From Thermogemmatispora onikobensis (lineage in GTDB: Bacteria > Chloroflexota > Ktedonobacteria > Ktedonobacterales > Ktedonobacteraceae): a stretch of DNA of 64,000 nt. Position numbers and translations under genes: made by a program. The notes beneath the pieces are model-generated. The model made no database searches and was not told the DNA's origin. It was given only the letters and a program-made list of their open reading frames with translations. Below are positions 28,858 to 37,490 of the stretch, piece after piece. Each line of letters begins with the position of its first letter. The first letter of the stretch is position 1. The DNA is taken from assembly GCF_001748285.1 (NCBI RefSeq), contig NZ_BDGT01000018.1, positions 1-64,000 on the forward strand, given 5' to 3'.

Positions 28858-29778
28858 ATGCAGTGGATAGAATTAACGGTGCAGGCGCACCCCGAGGCGG
28901 TTGAGTCCGTCAGTGAACTCCTCATGCGCTATACGCATGGTGGTGTGGCCATTGAAGAACCGATCGAACTGCTTGATGATGGGCAGGAGTATCGCATTCT
29001 CCCTGGCCATCCTGTCAAGATTCATGCCTATCTGGCGGTTGATGGCAAAGAGGAGGAGGCCCAACAGCGGATTGCTGAGGGGCTATGGCATCTTGCCAGC
29101 ATCGGAGCCGGGCTTGTTGGAGAGCTAGAGACGCGCCTGATCCGCGAAGAGGACTGGGCCAACGCCTGGAAGGAGTCCTATCATGTGACACATATTGGCC
29201 GCCGCCTGGTCATCTGCCCTTCGTGGCGCGAGTACAGGCCCGCTGAGGGCGAGGTGGTCATGACGCTCGATCCGGGCATGGCCTTTGGCACTGGTCTCCA
29301 TCCGACCACCAGAATGTGTCTGGAAGAGCTGGAACGGCGCGTACAGCCGGGTATGCGTGTCCTTGACCTGGGAACTGGTTCGGGCATCCTGGCCCTGGCC
29401 GCCGCCCTGTTGGGGGCTGACGAAGTCGACGCCTACGATATTAGCGATGTTGCTGTCGAGAGCGCCCGCGAGAATGTGGAGCGCAACCATCTCAGCGAAC
29501 GCATTCGGGTGATTCACGGAACACTCGACGAAGAAAGCAGCCTGGCCCTGGCCGGTCGCTATCATTTGCTGGTGGTGAACATTCTGGCTGGCGTGATCTG
29601 CTCTCTGGCCCCTTTTATGGCGACCGTCCTGGCTCCTGGTGGCCTGCTGCTAGCCAGCGGGGTACTGCAGGAGCATCGAGATAAGGTTGAGGAGGCGCTC
29701 CAGGCAGCCGGGCTTTGTCCAATGGCCACTGTGCAGACCAACGACTGGTTGCTTTTTGTCATGCGCAAGCCAGCCTAA
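28858..29778 (+). CDS. prmA: ribosomal protein L11 methyltransferase
   Basis: Methylates lysine residues and the N terminus of ribosomal protein L11 with S-adenosylmethionine. The N-terminal substrate-recognition domain starts WIELTVQAHPEAVESVSELL, and the catalytic domain has the family-specific DPGMAFGTGLHPTTRMCLEEL followed by VLDLGTGSGILALAAALLGA (motif I), YDISDVAVESARENV and LLVVNILAGVICSLAP (the N-I/P-F type active-site strand). Length of 306 is normal. A GGTGAGGA ribosome site precedes the ATG. It is followed 14 bases later by rsmE, the common gene order, forming a translation-modification operon. Confidence 0.95.
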   Translation: MQWIELTVQAHPEAVESVSELLMRYTHGGVAIEEPIELLDDGQEYRILPGHPVKIHAYLAVDGKEEEAQQRIAEGLWHLASIGAGLVGELETRLIREEDWANAWKESYHVTHIGRRLVICPSWREYRPAEGEVVMTLDPGMAFGTGLHPTTRMCLEELERRVQPGMRVLDLGTGSGILALAAALLGADEVDAYDISDVAVESARENVERNHLSERIRVIHGTLDEESSLALAGRYHLLVVNILAGVICSLAPFMATVLAPGGLLLASGVLQEHRDKVEEALQAAGLCPMATVQTNDWLLFVMRKPA

Positions 29779-29792
29779 CCTGATAGGCGATC

Positions 29793-30602
29793 ATGCACCG
29801 TTTCTTTGTCTCGCCTGAGTTAGTAGCCCAGACTAACCATTCCTCGTTGTACCGGGTGATGTTGCCCGCAGCAGTAGCTCATCAGGTTCGTGATGTTTTG
29901 CGACTCACCCCCGGTGAGCGTGTGGTCCTGCTGGATAACAGTGGTGACGAAATCGAGGCGAGGATTGTTCACACTGGGCGCTCTGGGGTTGAGGTGGAGG
30001 TCGTCGAGCGGCGTAAGGGCCGTAGTGAGGGCTGCCTCCGGCTAGTGCTGTATCAGGGACTGCTGAAGTCAGCCCGCTTCGAGTGGATTTTGGAGAAAGG
30101 GACAGAGCTGGGTGTCAGCGCTTTTGTCCCGCTCCGCTGCCAGCGATCGCAGAGTGGACAGGAGGCGCTGGGGACGACGAAGGTCCAGCGCTGGCAACGT
30201 ATTCTCCAGGAAGCGGCGGAACAATGTGGCAGGTCCCGTCTCCCCGAATTGCTCTCCGTACGCAGCCTCCCCCAGGCTTTAGCTGAGCTTCCTCCTGACG
30301 CCCTGATCGTGATGCCGTGGGAGCAAGAAAGAAAGCTCAGTCTGCGCACAGCTCTGCGCACTCGGCTGCGACAGACACGCCAGGCTGGGCTACATGGGCC
30401 GTTCACTGTGGCCCTCTTTATCGGACCCGAGGGCGGACTGGCCCCCGAGGAAGTGGCTCTGGCTCGTGAGCATGGCGCTCTCGTTGTCTCACTCGGCCCC
30501 CGTATCCTCCGGGCGGAAACGGCGGCTCTGGTGGCCGCTGCCAGCATACTTTACGAATACGAGGATGGAGAGGAGCAGGCCGACGAGGCTCTCTCTGGCT
30601 AG
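29793..30602 (+). CDS. rsmE: 16S rRNA (uracil-1498-N3)-methyltransferase
   Basis: RsmE methylates N3 of U1498 in 16S rRNA. The protein has the N-terminal PUA-like domain (HRFFVSPELV to HQVRDVLRLTPGERVVLLD) and a C-terminal SPOUT knot with the SAM site FIGPEGGLAPEEVALA and VVSLGPRILRAETAAL. Also visible is the family segment LYQGLLKSARFEWILEKGTELGVSAFVPLRCQRSQ. Length of 269 is normal. Second gene of the prmA operon; the last residues EDGEEQADEALSG are an acidic tail. Confidence 0.95.
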   Translation: MHRFFVSPELVAQTNHSSLYRVMLPAAVAHQVRDVLRLTPGERVVLLDNSGDEIEARIVHTGRSGVEVEVVERRKGRSEGCLRLVLYQGLLKSARFEWILEKGTELGVSAFVPLRCQRSQSGQEALGTTKVQRWQRILQEAAEQCGRSRLPELLSVRSLPQALAELPPDALIVMPWEQERKLSLRTALRTRLRQTRQAGLHGPFTVALFIGPEGGLAPEEVALAREHGALVVSLGPRILRAETAALVAAASILYEYEDGEEQADEALSG

Positions 30603-30811
30603 CTGAGGCTGGTTGATACGAGGCGATCCCTTCCTGTCAACACATCTGCAGCGCCTCCACCTGCGGGAACTCCACCAGTCAAAACGCTGACAGTAACCTG
30701 ATGGGCCAGCAATCGCCGCGCTACTTCCAACAGTGGCCCTGGCTCTCGGAACAAACAGGTCTCCCTCTCCAACGCTAGCTGAGAAATTTCTGGAATCTGG
30801 GCCAAAACCCG

Positions 30812-30840
30812 TTGACAAATCACCGGAGATGTGCTATCTT
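30812..30840 (+). promoter_or_regulatory. tRNA operon promoter
   Basis: Consensus TTGACA at 30812-30817, 17-base spacer, TATCTT at 30835-30840 preceded by TGC (extended -10). The first tRNA begins 38 bases after the -10. This is the clearest promoter in the window. Confidence 0.75.
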
Positions 30841-30878
30841 AATGGCACAAGGTTAGAGAACTCCCTCTAACCAGATAT

Positions 30879-30953
30879 GCGGGAGTGGCTCAGTGGTAGA
30901 GCGCTTCCTTGCCAAGGAAGATGTCGCGGGTTCGAATCCCGTCTCCCGCTCCA
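30879..30953 (+). tRNA. tRNA-Gly (anticodon GCC)
   Basis: Cloverleaf: acceptor GCGGGAG pairs with CTCCCGC, the D arm contains GGCTCAGTGGTAGAGC, the anticodon arm CTTCC-TTGCCAA-GGAAG carries GCC at 30911-30913, and the T arm has GGGTTCGAATCCC. The 3' CCA is encoded in the DNA. It is five bases before tRNA-Cys, in the same transcript. Confidence 0.97.
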
Positions 30954-30958
30954 GGTGC

Positions 30959-31029
30959 GGCGACGTGGCCAAGTGGTAAGGCAGGGCTCTGCAAAAGCCC
31001 GATCAGCGGTTCGAATCCGCTCGTCGCCT
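30959..31029 (+). tRNA. tRNA-Cys (anticodon GCA)
   Basis: Cloverleaf: acceptor GGCGACG pairs with CGTCGCC, anticodon arm GGGCT-CTGCAAA-AGCCC carries GCA at 30991-30993, T arm GCGGTTCGAATCCGC. The discriminator is T (U), as expected for Cys. The sequence after it is CCT, so CCA is not encoded, unlike the tRNA-Gly next to it. Confidence 0.96.
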
Positions 31030-31100
31030 CCTCCTCTTCTCTCATGGAAAGGCGTGATGCTCTGCGATCACGTCTTTTTTGTTGCTAAGGACTCCAGCGC

Positions 31101-31949
31101 ATGCGACAGCAGCGTAGCTACTCCACAAGAGCAATCGTCCTCAGACGGATCAACCTCGGTGAGGCAGACCGCATTGTAACTCTCCTCACTCCAACTCATG
31201 GCAAGATGCAGGCAGTGGCCAAGGGGATACGTCGCCCGACCAGTAAGCTTGCTGGCCATCTAGAACTCCTCTGCCATAGTCAGTTGCAGCTCGCCCTCGG
31301 GCGCGACCTGGATATTGTGACGCAGGCAGAGAGCCGCGAGAGCTTCCTTGATCTGCGCATGAGCCAATGGCACATGACCTGCGGCTTCTATCTGGCTGAG
31401 CTGGTGGACCGTTTTCTGGAGGAGCATACGCAGCAGAGTCGGGTCTACTTCCTTATGCTAGAGATGCTGCGTGCGCTCGATGCCGATGCCGCCCACTCTC
31501 AGAAGAAGCAGTCAACTGGTCAGGCAGATGATTCCTTCCACACACTTTCGCAATTGCTGCTGCGCTACTTCGAGATCCATCTTTTAAGTCAGGTTGGCTA
31601 CGAGCCGGCCTTCCGCGCTTGCGCTCATTGTGCTGCCGAATTGCGTCCCGAACAAAATGGCTTCTCTCCTTCCCTGGGCGGCGCCCTTTGTCCTCGCTGC
31701 TCGCGCCTCTGGACTCGTCCCCTCTCTGTGAAGGCGCTGCACGTGCTGCGCGTCCTGCAGCGTAGTGAGTGGCAGGCTGTTCCTCATTGGCGTCTCAATG
31801 CTCCGCTGCTGCTAGAGATCGAGCGTGTGATGCATGATCTCCTCCGATTTCATCTGGAACGCGACTTGAAAACCTGGAGTTTTCTTGAAATGCTGCGCCT
31901 GGAACGAAATCTTGATAGTCCCTCCCTTCCCACCGTCCCAAATCTGTGA
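31101..31949 (+). CDS. recO: DNA repair protein RecO
   Basis: RecO works with RecF and RecR to load RecA on SSB-coated single-stranded DNA. The N-terminal OB fold is seen as YSTRAIVLRRINLGEADRIVTLLTPTHGKMQAVAKGIRRPTSKLAGHLELL. A helical domain follows with HTLSQLLLRYFEIHLLSQVGYEPAFRACAHC, then a zinc module with C-x2-C (CAHC) and C-x2-C (CPRC). Length of 282 is slightly above the family average. It starts 71 bases after tRNA-Cys and may be read from the tRNA promoter; no separate promoter is evident. Confidence 0.93.
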   Translation: MRQQRSYSTRAIVLRRINLGEADRIVTLLTPTHGKMQAVAKGIRRPTSKLAGHLELLCHSQLQLALGRDLDIVTQAESRESFLDLRMSQWHMTCGFYLAELVDRFLEEHTQQSRVYFLMLEMLRALDADAAHSQKKQSTGQADDSFHTLSQLLLRYFEIHLLSQVGYEPAFRACAHCAAELRPEQNGFSPSLGGALCPRCSRLWTRPLSVKALHVLRVLQRSEWQAVPHWRLNAPLLLEIERVMHDLLRFHLERDLKTWSFLEMLRLERNLDSPSLPTVPNL

Positions 31950-32025
31950 TAGAGTGGTGCTCAGGTCAGTCCCTTTGCGGTTGTCGTTCGGCTTCTTTGC
32001 CTATCTCCCTCTGAGGAGGTTGTCC

Positions 32026-33792
32026 ATGAAACCATTTGCTCCCTCAGTCAGTGCCGACCTGGGAGCCGCGAAACGGCGCACCTCGGGCTATGCGACCTAC
32101 GCTTTTGCGATCATGTTCTCCATTAATTTCCTCAACTACATGGATCGTTATGTTTTCACAGGAGCCTCTACGACCATTGGCCAAGAGCTGGGACTGGGCT
32201 TAGACCAGCTTGGCTACATTGCCTCAGCCTTTCTGATTGTCTACACGCTAGGGACGCTGCCTTTTGGCATCTGGGCAGATCGCACGCGGCGCAAGAATGT
32301 AGTGGCGCTCTGCGTGGCTATTTGGAGCCTGGCCACGGCCTTTACTGCCCTGGCCAGCAACTTTATTGCCCTCTTTCTGTCTCGCATGGTCTTGGGCGTC
32401 GGCGAGGCCGGTTACTATCCAGCGGGCACAGCTTTACTGAGCGACTACTATAGTCGTAAGAAGCGGGCCCGGGTCATGAGTCGCTGGGGAGCAGGCTCGC
32501 TGATTGGTCTGATGGTGGGTTTCATCCTCGGTGGCGTCATTGCAGGATTGGGGCGAGGGAGCTGGCGGCTCGCTTTTCTTATCTCAGGGATTCCAGGCCT
32601 CGTGCTCGCCCTGTTGGCCTGGCGCTTACGTGAGCCGCGACGCAATGAAGCTGATGAACTGGAGGGGGAAGAGGGGGGGCAGGTCGATGAGCCACAGGAG
32701 TTAGAGGAGGAGAGCCTCCGGGCCGGCTACGATCTTGTGCTTACGCATTGGAGGTCAGTGGTCAACGCGCTGATCTATCTCTTAGGAGGCTTCATCTTAG
32801 GTGGAGTAGTCACTGGCATGGTCCTCAAGGACTGGAAGGTAGCCTTGACCTTTATGACTATCGGGCTGGTGCTGGTCTTGGTCATTGCCCTGCTGGCCAT
32901 CGGCGGCCTCTTTCTGGTGCTGCGCTGGCAAGCCAGCACTGCCCAGGCTGAAGAGACAGGGGCCAACGCCGGAGAAGAAGGAAGCTCTTCTCTTACAGAG
33001 GCAGTGGTCACTGAGTCCTCTCCGCCTGTGGTAGCAGGGCAGCGATTGCCCTTCTCCTGGCGACAGCTCTGGGGGGACTTCACTTCCCTGCTGCGCATTC
33101 GCAGCCTGGTTGTGTTGACACTTGTCCAGGTCTTTGCCTTCTACGCTCAGGGAGCGAGTGTCTCCTTTTTGCCGATCTATCTGCATCAGAAGGATGCTCT
33201 GGGGCTGACAGTGGCGCAGGCGGCGACGCTCTCAGGCGTGGTGGTAGTCATCGCGGGCATTGCGGGGATGATCATCGGTGGTTATCTGGCAGATATTCTG
33301 AATACCTTCCACCCGGGGGCGCGTATTCTTGTCTGCGGGATTGGCTTTTTGCTCTGCGCCCCAAGCTTCGCCCTGGCGGTAACCGTGCATAGTACCACCG
33401 CCTTTATGGTCTTTTTCTTTATTACGGCGATGCTCATCTTGCTTTATAATGGGCCCTGCACGGCGGCCATTCAGGATACTGTGCCCTCGGCCTTGCGCGC
33501 TTCGGCGGTTGCTCTGGCGCTGCTTCTGGCTCACTTGCTCGGCGACGCCTTTGCCCCATCGCTGATAGGGGTGCTGGCCCAGCATTTCGATCCGACAAAC
33601 GGTGGTCATTTTGCGCACGATGTAGCTGGCCAGGATCTACGCCTGGCGCTGTTGATGACCTGTGTACCGATGTTGACGCTGGCCGGACTGGTTGGCATCT
33701 TCGGGGCTCGCTGGATGAAGCGCGATATTGCTGCCGCGCAGCGTGCCGACGCCCTTTCTCAGGCGCGCGGTTCAGGTGCTGCAATGGTCTGA
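32026..33792 (+). CDS. MFS transporter, Spinster-like, with inserted helical hairpin
   Basis: Major facilitator of the Spinster/glycerol-3-phosphate-like type: MFSINFLNYMDRYVFTGA in helix 1, FGIWADRTRRKNVVALC after helix 2, and MVLGVGEAGYYPAGTALLSDYYSRKKRARVMS around helices 4 to 5. The AGGAGG site before the ATG at 32026 fixes the start (588 residues); the frame open from 31885 overlaps recO. The central loop is exceptional: an acidic stretch (DELEGEEGGQVDEPQELEEE), then two extra membrane helices (IYLLGGFILGGVVTGMVL and IGLVLVLVIALLAIGGLFLVL), then a second acidic stretch, before the second six helices. Substrate unknown. Confidence 0.87.
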   Translation: MKPFAPSVSADLGAAKRRTSGYATYAFAIMFSINFLNYMDRYVFTGASTTIGQELGLGLDQLGYIASAFLIVYTLGTLPFGIWADRTRRKNVVALCVAIWSLATAFTALASNFIALFLSRMVLGVGEAGYYPAGTALLSDYYSRKKRARVMSRWGAGSLIGLMVGFILGGVIAGLGRGSWRLAFLISGIPGLVLALLAWRLREPRRNEADELEGEEGGQVDEPQELEEESLRAGYDLVLTHWRSVVNALIYLLGGFILGGVVTGMVLKDWKVALTFMTIGLVLVLVIALLAIGGLFLVLRWQASTAQAEETGANAGEEGSSSLTEAVVTESSPPVVAGQRLPFSWRQLWGDFTSLLRIRSLVVLTLVQVFAFYAQGASVSFLPIYLHQKDALGLTVAQAATLSGVVVVIAGIAGMIIGGYLADILNTFHPGARILVCGIGFLLCAPSFALAVTVHSTTAFMVFFFITAMLILLYNGPCTAAIQDTVPSALRASAVALALLLAHLLGDAFAPSLIGVLAQHFDPTNGGHFAHDVAGQDLRLALLMTCVPMLTLAGLVGIFGARWMKRDIAAAQRADALSQARGSGAAMV

Positions 33793-33885
33793 GCCGAAGA
33801 GAGGAGAGATCTTCAACGAGCGAACGTCGTAGGGAGATCAGCAGCAAGCAGAAAACGGAATCTTTTCGTCAGAGGCTGGTAGGTA

Positions 33886-35217
33886 ATGGTGCATTTCTAT
33901 GAGCTGGCGACAATGGATGCAGCTCAGCGCCGGCGTCTACTGCGTCGCGCCGAGCTGCGCATAGAAGAGGTAGCGGAGCGCGTGCGGCCAATCGTGGAGG
34001 ATGTGCGCGCGCGTGGCGACGCCGCGGTTCTGGAGTATACAGCGCGCTTTGATGGCGTTCAGCTGAGCGCAGCGCGTCTGCGAGTGAGTGCTGAGGAGAG
34101 AGAGCGCGCTCATCGTCAACTCGATAGTCGTGTGCGCGCTGCGCTTGAACAGGCCATTCGCAATGTCAAGGTCTTTCATCAACGGCAATTGCCGCAAGAG
34201 CAATGGTATACCCAGGTAATGCCGGGGGTCATGGCCGGGGAGCTGGTGACGCCGATCAGCAGTGTCGGCCTCTATGTCCCACGTGGCAAAGGGGCTTTCC
34301 CCTCCGTCATGTATATGCTGGCTGCCCCTGCCAGCATTGCCGGCGTACCGCGGATCGTTGTCTGTACCCCACCTGGTCCCGATGGTGAGATCGATGCCGC
34401 CTCTCTGGTGGCTGCCGATCTCTGCGGTGTGCACGAGATCTATCGCGTTGGTGGTGCGCAGGCCATAGCGGCCCTCGCTTATGGTACTGAGACCATCCCG
34501 CGGGTACATAAGATTACAGGGCCTGGCAGCGGCTATGTCGCGGCTGCTAAGCGGCTGCTCTACGGGGTCGTTGACGTCGGACTCCCGGCAGGACCCAGTG
34601 AGGCTATTCTCCTGGCCGACGACAGCGCTGACCCCGAGCTGGTCGCGCGCGATCTGCTCATCGAGGCCGAGCACGGACCCGATTCTTCCAGTCTCCTGGT
34701 CACCCCTGCTCGAACCCTGGCGGAGGAGGTCAGCCGGCTCTTGCCGGCCAAAATTGCGGCCCTGCCTGAGTGGCGGCGCGCCTTCTGCCGCGCGGTCTTG
34801 GAGGAAGAGAAAGGGACAGGGGGGATCATCCTGACGGGCAGTATGGATGAGGCTGTGGACTTTGTCAACGAATATGCCCCTGAGCATCTGGAGGTTCAGG
34901 TACGTGAGCCATTCGCTCTACTGACGCGCCTACGAAACGCGGGGGAGATTCTCGTAGGACCTGCGACCCCCATCTGTCTCGGCAACTATTGCATAGGCAC
35001 CAACGCCATTCTGCCAACCGGCGGCTTTGCTCACACCTTTTCGGCAACCTCGGTTCACGATTTTCTCAAGCGCACGGGCGTGGCCTATGTGACAGCTACA
35101 GGGTACCGTGCGTTAGAAGAGACAACGCGGACGCTGGCAGAATTTGAAGGCTTCCCAGCTCACGCGGCTGCCGTCAGCGAGCGTGCCCTGCCGACGTGGC
35201 CAGAAGCTGGCGAGTAA
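33886..35217 (+). CDS. hisD: histidinol dehydrogenase
   Basis: Last enzyme of histidine synthesis: oxidises L-histidinol to histidine with two NAD. Key segments: VGLYVPRGKGAFPSVMYML, VGGAQAIAALAYGTETIP, KITGPGSGYVAAAKRLLYG, PAGPSEAILLADDSADP, IEAEHGPDSSSLLV with zinc and substrate residues, NEYAPEHLEVQ and GGFAHTFSATSVHDFLKRTGV. Length of 443 is normal. No other his genes adjoin it, so the pathway is scattered in this genome. It follows the MFS gene by about 90 bases on the same strand, without a clear promoter of its own. Confidence 0.96.
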   Translation: MVHFYELATMDAAQRRRLLRRAELRIEEVAERVRPIVEDVRARGDAAVLEYTARFDGVQLSAARLRVSAEERERAHRQLDSRVRAALEQAIRNVKVFHQRQLPQEQWYTQVMPGVMAGELVTPISSVGLYVPRGKGAFPSVMYMLAAPASIAGVPRIVVCTPPGPDGEIDAASLVAADLCGVHEIYRVGGAQAIAALAYGTETIPRVHKITGPGSGYVAAAKRLLYGVVDVGLPAGPSEAILLADDSADPELVARDLLIEAEHGPDSSSLLVTPARTLAEEVSRLLPAKIAALPEWRRAFCRAVLEEEKGTGGIILTGSMDEAVDFVNEYAPEHLEVQVREPFALLTRLRNAGEILVGPATPICLGNYCIGTNAILPTGGFAHTFSATSVHDFLKRTGVAYVTATGYRALEETTRTLAEFEGFPAHAAAVSERALPTWPEAGE

Positions 35218-35360
35218 GGTGGCGGCCTTATGGGCTGTGGCTGGCTCAGCCGGTCCCCAGGAAGGTGGAGCAGTGCGGACTTGCCGGGCATGGGGCGGCT
35301 GAGCTGTGCAGGGTTCACATAGAGATAGTACAATAGCTTACTTCCTGTTCAGTGAAAATG

Positions 35361-35369
35361 TGCTATAAT
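35361..35369 (+). promoter_or_regulatory. extended -10 promoter of the kinase-phosphatase operon
   Basis: TGCTATAAT, a perfect TATAAT with TGn extension; no good -35 at 16-18 bases. The same TGTGCTATAAT occurs before the nuo genes. Confidence 0.6.
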
Positions 35370-35375
35370 GCGCCC

Positions 35376-35631
35376 AGCACCATGAGCAACGAGCGAGCGT
35401 TTTTCCTGGAAAACCAGGAAGCCTGAGCTGGTAGGCTGGGGGCGAGAGAAGGGTCGAGAGGGGAGCAGGGGCGAACCTGATAAAGAGGATAGCCAGTGGC
35501 AGGGGCTTGGAGACAACGGAGTGGTGGACAGGCCAGCAGAGCAGGGTCGATACGCCTTGCGTGAATGCAAGGGCAAGGGGCGACCCTTTCAAGAGAATTC
35601 TGGGCTGCATTAAGAAGCGGTGTAAGGAAAG
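35376..35631 (+). promoter_or_regulatory. long structured 5' leader of the kinase gene
   Basis: About 255 bases lie between the promoter and the kinase ATG. Three stems are visible: TTCCTGG-AAAA-CCAGGAA (35403-35420); GCCT / AGGC (35421-35436); and a two-part stem GGGTCG (35544-35549) with CGACCC (35581-35586) enclosing CCTTGC-GTGAAT-GCAAGG (35555-35572). It matches no RNA family I recognise (not SRP RNA, tmRNA, 6S or a known riboswitch core). It could be a regulatory leader or an independent small RNA. The rest of the gap from 35218 holds nothing visible. Confidence 0.4.
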
Positions 35632-37431
35632 ATGGCTAGCAATCACTCTGATCCCAGAGAAGTCGTGTCTGCCGGGAATGCAGCAACACCTTCAAGCGGG
35701 CAAGGCGAGAGCGGACCTCGGTTGCCCCCGCCGCCGGGAGCTCCGGCGGCGGTTGGGGCTGGTAGTGTGATGCCGGCGAGTGCCGGGTCAGCAGCATCGG
35801 GGGCTGGGGTGATGCGCCTCAGCCCTGGGGTCTTGCTGTCGAATGGGCGCTATAGAATTGAGCATCTGGTGGCGGCGGGCGGTATGGGAGCTGTGTATCG
35901 CGCGATCGATCTGCGCTTTGAGCGTCCCTGTGCGGTCAAAGAAATGCTGGACGATTTTCAGAGCGAGGTGGAGAGGAACCAGGCAGTCGAGTGGTTCAAA
36001 CGAGAAGCAACCCTGTTGCTTGATTTGAATCATCCCTGTATCCCGCGCGTACGCGACTTCTTTGTGGAAGAGGGGCGCCATTATCTGGTGATGGACTTCA
36101 TTGAAGGGCGCACGCTGGCCAAAGTGCTGGAGGAGGAAGGGAATGTTGTGGGGCTTAACGGTGCGCGGGGTGTCCCCGAGGCGCGCGCCAGGAGCTGGGC
36201 GCAGCAGATCTGCAACGTTCTGAGCTACCTGCATCGCCAGAATCCGCCGATTATCTTCCGTGATCTGAAGCCGTCGAACATCATGGTCACGGATCGTGAT
36301 GAGATCAAGCTCATAGACTTTGGGATTGCGCGTACCTTCCAGTCGCAGCGCCAGGCCACCATCATCATGACCATTGGCTATGCGCCTCCGGAGCAGCTGC
36401 ATGGGATGCCGGAACCGCGCAGCGACATCTATGCCCTGGGGGCGACTTTGCATCGCCTCCTGACGCATCACGATGCGGCCAACAATAGGCCGACGATCTT
36501 CTCGTTCCCTCCAGTGAGGAGCTTGCGCCCCGATGTCTCACCCGAGTTTGAGCAAGTCATCATGAAGGCGCTGGCGCCCAGCGTAGAGCAGCGCTGGTCG
36601 AACGCGGCGGAGATGGAGCGGGCGATTCTGAGTCTGCCGCCGATCAAAGTGACGCCGCCGTTGGCGAGCAGCGTGCCGCCAACAATAGCAGCTGTGCCGG
36701 CGACGCCGGGGCAGGTGGCGCTGCCAGTCGGTGGTACCACCGGCCCAGCCGGGCAATTCATTCTCACAGCGCAGGCTCAGCTGCAGGCTGGGCGAATCGA
36801 AGCTGCCTATGCTGCTGTCCAGCAGGCTTATGCCCTGGAGCCAAACAATGCCCTGGTCCATAAGATCTTTGGGCAGGTTTTTGCGCGCCGTCAGCCGCCT
36901 GATCCTCAGCGGGCGATTCAAGCGTACAACCGCTCAGTTCAGCTCAATCCCAATGATGCTGAGACGCATAAGCTGGTTGGGGATGTCTATCATTTCATCC
37001 TCATGCGCCCAGGTGATGCCAGCACAGCCTATACGCAGTCTCTGCGCCTGAATCCCAATGATTTCGAAGCCCACCAACGCCTGGCGCAGTGCTACGAGCG
37101 GCTGAATCAGTTTGAGCCTGCCTTACGGGAGTTTCAAGAAGCCCTGCGGCTCGCTCCCAAGGTTCCGAATCTGCTCGTCGCTTTGCACTATGAGATCGGC
37201 CAGCTGGCCTGGCGACTCAATCAGCTACCACTGGCTGAGCGGAGCTTTGTGCAGGTCCTGATTATCAATCCCGCGGATCATCAGACGCGCTTCCTCTTGA
37301 GCCAGGTCTATGAGCGGGAGAACAAGCTCGGCGATGCACTGCGCGAGTGCCGCTATGTCGTTGGGGCCATGCCCACCAATCAGGCGGCTCAGGCCATGTT
37401 ACAGCGCCTGCAAGCCAGGTTAGGACGATGA
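35632..37431 (+). CDS. Ser/Thr protein kinase with C-terminal TPR repeats
   Basis: Hanks-type kinase, 599 residues, no membrane helix. Residues 1-65 are Pro/Ala/Gly-rich; the kinase domain (75-335) has AAGGMGAVYRAID, the ATP-binding Lys103 in CAVKEML, the catalytic loop IIFRDLKPSN (Asp211; the usual His of HRD is Phe), and the metal-binding LIDFGIAR (Asp229), followed by GYAPPEQ. After a linker rich in Pro and Ala, residues 375-595 form about six TPRs (for example AYNRSVQLNPNDAETHKLVGDVY). The gene ends in the start region of a PP2C phosphatase gene (ATGA overlap possible), so kinase and phosphatase should be made together as opposing partners. Confidence 0.93.
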   Translation: MASNHSDPREVVSAGNAATPSSGQGESGPRLPPPPGAPAAVGAGSVMPASAGSAASGAGVMRLSPGVLLSNGRYRIEHLVAAGGMGAVYRAIDLRFERPCAVKEMLDDFQSEVERNQAVEWFKREATLLLDLNHPCIPRVRDFFVEEGRHYLVMDFIEGRTLAKVLEEEGNVVGLNGARGVPEARARSWAQQICNVLSYLHRQNPPIIFRDLKPSNIMVTDRDEIKLIDFGIARTFQSQRQATIIMTIGYAPPEQLHGMPEPRSDIYALGATLHRLLTHHDAANNRPTIFSFPPVRSLRPDVSPEFEQVIMKALAPSVEQRWSNAAEMERAILSLPPIKVTPPLASSVPPTIAAVPATPGQVALPVGGTTGPAGQFILTAQAQLQAGRIEAAYAAVQQAYALEPNNALVHKIFGQVFARRQPPDPQRAIQAYNRSVQLNPNDAETHKLVGDVYHFILMRPGDASTAYTQSLRLNPNDFEAHQRLAQCYERLNQFEPALREFQEALRLAPKVPNLLVALHYEIGQLAWRLNQLPLAERSFVQVLIINPADHQTRFLLSQVYERENKLGDALRECRYVVGAMPTNQAAQAMLQRLQARLGR

Positions 37432-37490
37432 GAGACTATTTGCTCCTTCGGCGCATTTCGTCAGCTTTGGATGTAAGGGAGAAAGTGCCG

